From positions 5,518,001 through 5,582,000 of the forward strand of contig JAPEHQ010000001.1 of the NCBI GenBank assembly GCA_027405735.1: a DNA stretch of 64,000 nucleotides, given 5' to 3'. Each line of letters opens with the position of its first letter. Position 1 is the first letter of the stretch. Position numbers and translations under genes: made by a program. Below, in pieces: positions 59,186-64,000 of this stretch. The stretch comes from Mucor racemosus (Eukaryota; Mucoromycota; Mucoromycetes; Mucorales; Mucoraceae). The notes beneath the pieces were generated by a model. The model saw nothing but the letters and a program-made list of their open reading frames with translations. It was not told the DNA's origin and made no database searches.

Positions 59186-59805
59186 ATTCTTTATATGATA
59201 TGTAAAAAAGAAGAAGGACGCTTTCTTTTGTTAAAGAATGAAAAATGTATTCAATATTTCAATTTACTCCAACCAACATTTCCACTTATTTTTTTTCGTA
59301 AAATGTAGAGCGTATTTTTTTTTCTTTTTCTTTTTTTTTTTTTGTAAAACAGGATACCTGAAGAGCGCGCACTTTGTATCATATTAAATTTAGAGTTTCT
59401 TTATATCACTTTATTTTTAAAATAATAATTATTTATCCACATCGGCGCAAATATTCAGAGAGGTAATAAAGTAAAATACTTGATTTTATGTCATTTTGTA
59501 TAAATCAGAGTAATTATAAACATATGAATCAATCTAGTAAAGACAGTGCTGTTTAGTTGCCTATCAAAGATACCCGAATTTCATTATTGCGCTAAATTAC
59601 TTCTGACCTTCAACGTAAAAAAGCGCGGGGATGAGACCAAAGTTACACATAGCAACTAATAAAGAGAGAGTTGATTATTTTAATTAAAATCCCTTTCCCC
59701 GGTGTACGCGGTATTTTTTTATATTATAAATATATATAATTTATATTGAAATTTTAATTATTCATTCTAGTGTATAATTTCATATACTAAAGTAATCATA
59801 TGATC

Positions 59806-59840
<35 letters not shown>

Positions 59841-60312
59841 GAAACAAACAGAAAATAGAACTTTTTTCTTTCAATAGGTAACATGAACTATATAAGTATT
59901 TTTTTATTATTTATAAAGAAAAGCCAGCTTTTACTTGTAGAGAAAAATGAATAAAGAAAACATTCATGATGTATAGAATAAATAAGGGAGTTTTTTTTTT
60001 GGTTTTTTAGTGCATGTTATATGAGTGCATAATAAACTAGTGGAAAAATTAATATAAATCAAATGTGGTGCTGTAAAATTTTGTTATTATTATTGTTGTT
60101 GTTATTGTTGTTGTTGTTGTTGTTGTTGTAATATTATCATCGTAATGGTATCTTTCTCTTGATTCCTTTTTTTTTTGGTAAATTGTATAATAAGACAGAA
60201 GTGGAAATGGATCTGCGGGGATTTGACTGAGAATAAACATTAAAGCGGCGATCAAATAAAATAAGGGGCAAAGAAAGGAAAAAGGTTGTGTATGTTACAA
60301 ATGTTGATGTTT
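59186..60312. other. Intergenic, homopolymer- and microsatellite-rich
   Basis: Contains a 30-nt T run at 59809-59838, further T runs near 59310-59345, and a (TTG/TTA)n tract at about 60078-60130. No gene seen. Confidence 0.6.
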
Positions 60313-60921
60313 CTAATCTGATTTTGTTGTTGTTGTAGTTTTTGTTTCATTGTTGCGAAGTCTGATTAATCTTTGACGCTCTCTGGTACGCATAGCTTGT
60401 CTACGATTTTGAAACCAAATTTGAACTGTACGAGGACTCATACCCAGCTGACGTCCTAATTCAGCTCTCATTTGTGTTGATGGGAAGAAGGTGCGATCAA
60501 ACACTCTATTTAATACTTCCAATTGCTTAGCATTAGCTCTTCTACGCTTGGCTTTGATGGGAGAATCCGAATCATCATCTTCATCATCTACATCGTCACT
60601 AGCGTCTTCTTCATCATCATCCTCATCTAACATGTCAATGTCATCTTCGTTCATTGAAATGGGTGTATAAGATTGTCTTGATTGAGGTTTTAATTTGTTG
60701 TGGTCTTTAACATCATCCCACATAACAGACTCTGTTGTTTGAGATGGAAATGGATAACTGGTATAAGATGAGACACTTGCAGGTGATGAAGTAAGTGAAG
60801 GTGAAAGAGATGGACTCTTTTGTTGATGATGATCATTTGATGTATTTAGTAAACTACTAATATCAAGTACGGATGGTCTCTTGTATTGATTTTCATTCAA
60901 CATGTTATTAACGGAAAGCAT
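60313..60921 (-). CDS. Homeodomain transcription factor
   Basis: Single-exon 202-aa protein. The homeodomain occupies about residues 124-183 (KRRRANAKQLEVLNRVFDRT; helix 3 WFQNRRQAMRTRERQ with the invariant W, F, N and R). It is a typical 60-residue domain rather than a TALE type. Ahead of it lie a Ser/Pro-rich segment and a strongly acidic run (residues about 92-119, DMLDEDDDEEDASDDVDDED). The C-terminal tail is short and Thr-rich. It likely binds DNA in the nucleus; the targets are unknown. Long 5' flank (to 62679) with no other gene. Confidence 0.88.
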   Translation of the reverse strand: MLSVNNMLNENQYKRPSVLDISSLLNTSNDHHQQKSPSLSPSLTSSPASVSSYTSYPFPSQTTESVMWDDVKDHNKLKPQSRQSYTPISMNEDDIDMLDEDDDEEDASDDVDDEDDDSDSPIKAKRRRANAKQLEVLNRVFDRTFFPSTQMRAELGRQLGMSPRTVQIWFQNRRQAMRTRERQRLIRLRNNETKTTTTTKSD

Positions 60922-62679
60922 TTTTTGTGTGTATATATTTTAGAGAGGAAAAAAAAAAGAAGGAAAAACAAAGAAAAAACGAAAAACGAGAAAATACATA
61001 GATATTTATATCATTATATTATTTATATGTTTATTTCATTCTATGCCATATATTGATTGGTATCGCTCGAGCCAATTTTTTGGGATTTTTTCAGACTTGA
61101 ATTGGGTTATTTTTAATATTAGTTGTCCGATTAAGAAGGAAGTACAAAAAACGGGTCTTTTTGTTGTAATCCAATGATAGCAAAAGAAAGTTGAATTTTT
61201 TAATACTAAACGACTTTCTGACTTGGGCCCTGTGTGGGAGAAAAAGTTTGGGGGGGTGAATGATATATAATAAATTGAGAAGAAAAGGGTGATACAGTGT
61301 TTCGTAATTGGTTCAAACTTTGATACTTGTGTGTAATGAAAGAAATAAAATTAAGCTTTTTTTTCTTATATATATATATATTTATATAACATCAAAATGG
61401 AAAATTCCTGATAGATTGTTATATAATTTACCCACAATAACTGATTTCATTTGAGATTATAATTAAAATTAACAGCGCGCATATCAAATAAAACAAGATG
61501 TGATATTTATCTATGTAAAAAATTACTTTTTTTGTATTATGTGCTACAATGAATTTTAATGAATAATATTTTTGATTCCACGTTGATGTAAAAAAGCTCA
61601 CGCCACATTTTATCATCCAACGAAATCGCAAACCAGGCTTTCATAACAAAACGATTACGAAATACACGTTTATTTATTCTTGAATACTTTCATTTCCGCT
61701 GATCACGATTCTTTATTAATACAAAACTTAAAACGTAGTTCCCACCAAAAAAAGCTACATACAACATGAACGTTTTATCATAAGAAATCATTTTATTATT
61801 GAAAATGTAGTATAGGTCCGTTATTTCCGGTGCTAACCAAGTGTGGTGTCGTCCCTTTATTTTTATTTTTATTTTTTGTTTTAGAATATTACCCTTAACA
61901 TTAACAGGATTTTTGACTAGAACAATTAAGGATATTTTTGCGAGCAATAAAATGGTCCGGCATATTTTCCGAAAATAACCTGCTTTTTTTTAAATGTATG
62001 TAATATTTAATTTAATCTTTTTTTTTTTTTTTTTAGCTAAAAGAAACATATGCTTCTCATAACCATTTTTTGTTGGTTAGCATAGTATTGTAACATTTGA
62101 CAATCGTACTAAATACGCTTTTAGATTGTAAACACGATTTAAAATAAAATTAAAAAGACGAACATTTCAAAAAGCCAAGCAATAAGAAGGTTTATTTCTA
62201 AAGTTGTGTAATGTAAAATCTGACAGTGATACTCTGTGTATATATTTGGTATTTCTGGCCTGTTTCTACCTAGAGTTTGCGGAGTATATAGATAAGAGAA
62301 GCAAGAGTCCCATTATGGGAGAAAATTAGCCGAAATGATGTGTAATCTATTACTGGAAATTAAAGGAAAATGCATAGATTTTTAGTTTAATGAATCGTGT
62401 ACATTAACACGCATTTATGATCTCATTTACTGCTATCAAATCCAAGAGAAAAAAAATATGTAATGTAATACTATATGTAATGCTGTATAAATATAGCAGC
62501 ATATCCTCTTTTATAAAAAAATAGAGTGATTCAAAAAGAAATTTAACCAAATGGAGTTTTTTCTACCGTTTGTGCATATGCTAGTTTTCCTTTTAATCTA
62601 TTTCAAGTTGCAATTTATTACATAATCATGCGGGGAGAAAGGGGGGAGTAAGGGGTACTGCATACATTTTTTTTTCATT
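60922..62679. other. 1.76-kb intergenic region, no gene
   Basis: Upstream of the homeodomain gene and downstream of the zinc-finger gene. Contains (TA)n at about 61370-61386, T runs at about 62018-62034 and a G-rich stretch at 62632-62655. Open frames at 61428-61631 and 61690-61947 (-) have no recognisable features and are not called. Confidence 0.5.
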
Positions 62680-63990
62680 TTAGGCTTTGTTGCATTTTAC
62701 ACTTGGGGCTTTGCTGCATTTTTTTCTTGTAATTTTATGTATCATGCTTAGATGAATAAGATAGGATGTTCTATTCGGTTTGGTAATATGACAAGATTTG
62801 CAATAATGATTGGGATCATCTAAATCAGGTAGTATACTGCCATTTCTTATTTGTTCATGGTTTAAAGAGGAAAGAGGTAGCTTGGGATCAAAATTTATTT
62901 GAATTGGTAACATTTTGCACAACTTACTGGGACGGGTAACAACTGGACTTGTCTGTATTTCTCTTTTTGGAATTGGATTAGTTATGGCTATAGATGAAGA
63001 TGGGAATGAAACATGATGTTTTGTCCGTAAATGATTTTGATAAGCTTCTCGGGTAGAATGTAATACATGACAGACTCTACAATAATAATTTGGGTCATTT
63101 ACAATAGGATGAGGACATGGCAAAGTCTTTAAAGTAATGGGATCAGTATCGATTTGAGATTCTTGTGAGCTTTCGATGAGTGTTCTTTCAATTTTCTGAT
63201 CGTCAGTTTCAACTTCCACAATGTCTAATACTGTATTGATCTTTCTTTTTTTGTGATGCTGAAGTGGAAGAATACAACGATGCAGTTCTTCTGACTTGAA
63301 AACACTTTTACAGATATTGCAATAACCTTTCTTTTCCTGTTTCTTATCGGACGGATTATCTAATGTTCCTGCTGTTGTCGTTACCGTATGACAATTTGTC
63401 ACAATTGTATCATCATTATGTTTGCTTTGTAATCGGTAAACTTTACTAATAGACGAAAATCTCCCCGAGTTTCTGTTATGAATACCACATATTAAAGCAT
63501 TATGTTTATACCGAGCTTTGATCAGCCTATTCTCTGCATTTGTTAAACAACTATGATCTAAAATTTTTGCAGGGTTCATTGCTTTCTTTCGTTCGTTCTT
63601 TTTGTTTCCGCTGCTGGCATCTTGTGTGATTGATAGATTATTATGGCGTAGCTCTCTTTTTAATAAATCTTTCCATTTCTTCTTGTGCATTAACTCAATG
63701 TGCTTCTTATAATCTGATTTGCTAGTGAATGTTGTATTACATACACTGCAGTGAAAGATGCGGCCTTGATGTATTTAATACATTAGTTGCATATTTATAT
63801 TGGTCTAATTCTCGGAATAAAGGGGAATATATCTTGATATACCTGATTCAATTTGGGGACCTGAATGCTGCTTTTTTTCATTTATTTCATCTTGACTGGT
63901 TAATGCTAGTTTTTCATCTTTATAAGCTAACGGTATAACAACTCGTACTCTACGTCTTTTCTTTTGTGAAAGACGAGTGCAGTATCGCAT
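62680..63990 (-). CDS. C2H2 zinc-finger protein
   Basis: Predicted 410 aa. Exons are 63990-63843 and 63764-62680, with a 77-bp intron. Four finger-like units are visible: CSVCNTTFTSKSDYKKHIEL followed by MH (formed just after the splice), CNICKSVFKSEELHRC, CRVCHVLHSTREAYQNHLRT with KHH, and CKSCHITKPNRTSYLIHLSM with IH. The last two share an unusual lead-in (DPNYYCRVCH / DPNHYCKSCH). The N-terminus is basic (QKKRRRVRVV). C2H2 proteins of this kind bind DNA or RNA in the nucleus; the target is unknown. The start is only 11 bases from the window edge, so an upstream exon or earlier start cannot be excluded. Confidence 0.75.
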
Positions 63991-64000
63991 CGTATAAATT

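Noticed and set aside
1..64000. CRISPR arrays, bacterial operons, riboswitches, prophage
   Set aside because: No regularly spaced direct repeats, no bacterial-type gene packing, and abundant spliceosomal introns: the DNA is eukaryotic.

Overview
The window looks like nuclear DNA of a filamentous fungus, most likely an early-diverging one of the Mucoromycota (Rhizopus, Mucor or Phycomyces type). The DNA is AT-rich. Protein genes are short and carry small GT..AG introns, mostly 50-100 bp. Homopolymer runs are frequent. The gene set mixes general eukaryotic genes with ones lost from the common yeasts, such as an augmin HAUS1-like gene and a GH37 secreted trehalase. The genus is inference; no ribosomal or other marker gene is present. 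I saw no rRNA, tRNA or CRISPR.

Gene-dense blocks alternate with two repeat islands. Block 1 (2.9-14.0 kb): EFG1-like rRNA processing factor (+), SPRY/PPxY protein like Ssh4 (-), ENA-type P-type ATPase (-), a doubtful split ORF, a dithiol glutaredoxin (+), a Slm1-like PH protein (+) and a Pop8-like RNase P/MRP subunit (-). Island 1 (14.1-21.8 kb) has no intact gene. It holds one copy each of repeat families A, B and C, and B carries a fragment of a dynein intermediate chain gene. Block 2 (21.9-40.3 kb): two tandem PAS-domain paralogues (+), STT3 (-), a secreted coiled-coil protein (+), secreted trehalase (-), an F-box/LRR-like protein (+), an Isc1-like phospholipase C (-) and a Cdc7-like kinase with a very long N-terminal extension (+).

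Island 2 (40.4-53.9 kb) is a mirrored structure, A - B - Tc1/mariner - inverted B - inverted A. A dead 1.6-kb Tc1-like element sits exactly at the centre of a palindrome whose 1,229-bp arms are almost identical. One arm is bounded by a solo LTR (family C) with a perfect 5-bp target duplication. Block 3 (54.0-64.0 kb): EB1 with a 10-nt microexon (+), proteasome assembly chaperone 2 (-), HAUS1-like augmin subunit (-), an unrecognised coiled-coil protein (-), a homeodomain protein (-) and a C2H2 zinc-finger protein (-).

Several genes share themes: the microtubule cytoskeleton (EB1, HAUS1, the dynein fragment), the secretory pathway and membrane (STT3, ENA ATPase, Ssh4-like adaptor, Slm1-like, Isc1-like), and RNA processing (EFG1, Pop8). 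Nothing shows operon-like co-regulation. Convergent neighbours are packed tightly: F-box/Isc1 coding regions overlap by 4 bp and EB1/PAC2 are 2 bp apart. Exon boundaries were set by hand from GT/AG sites, reading frame and family similarity.
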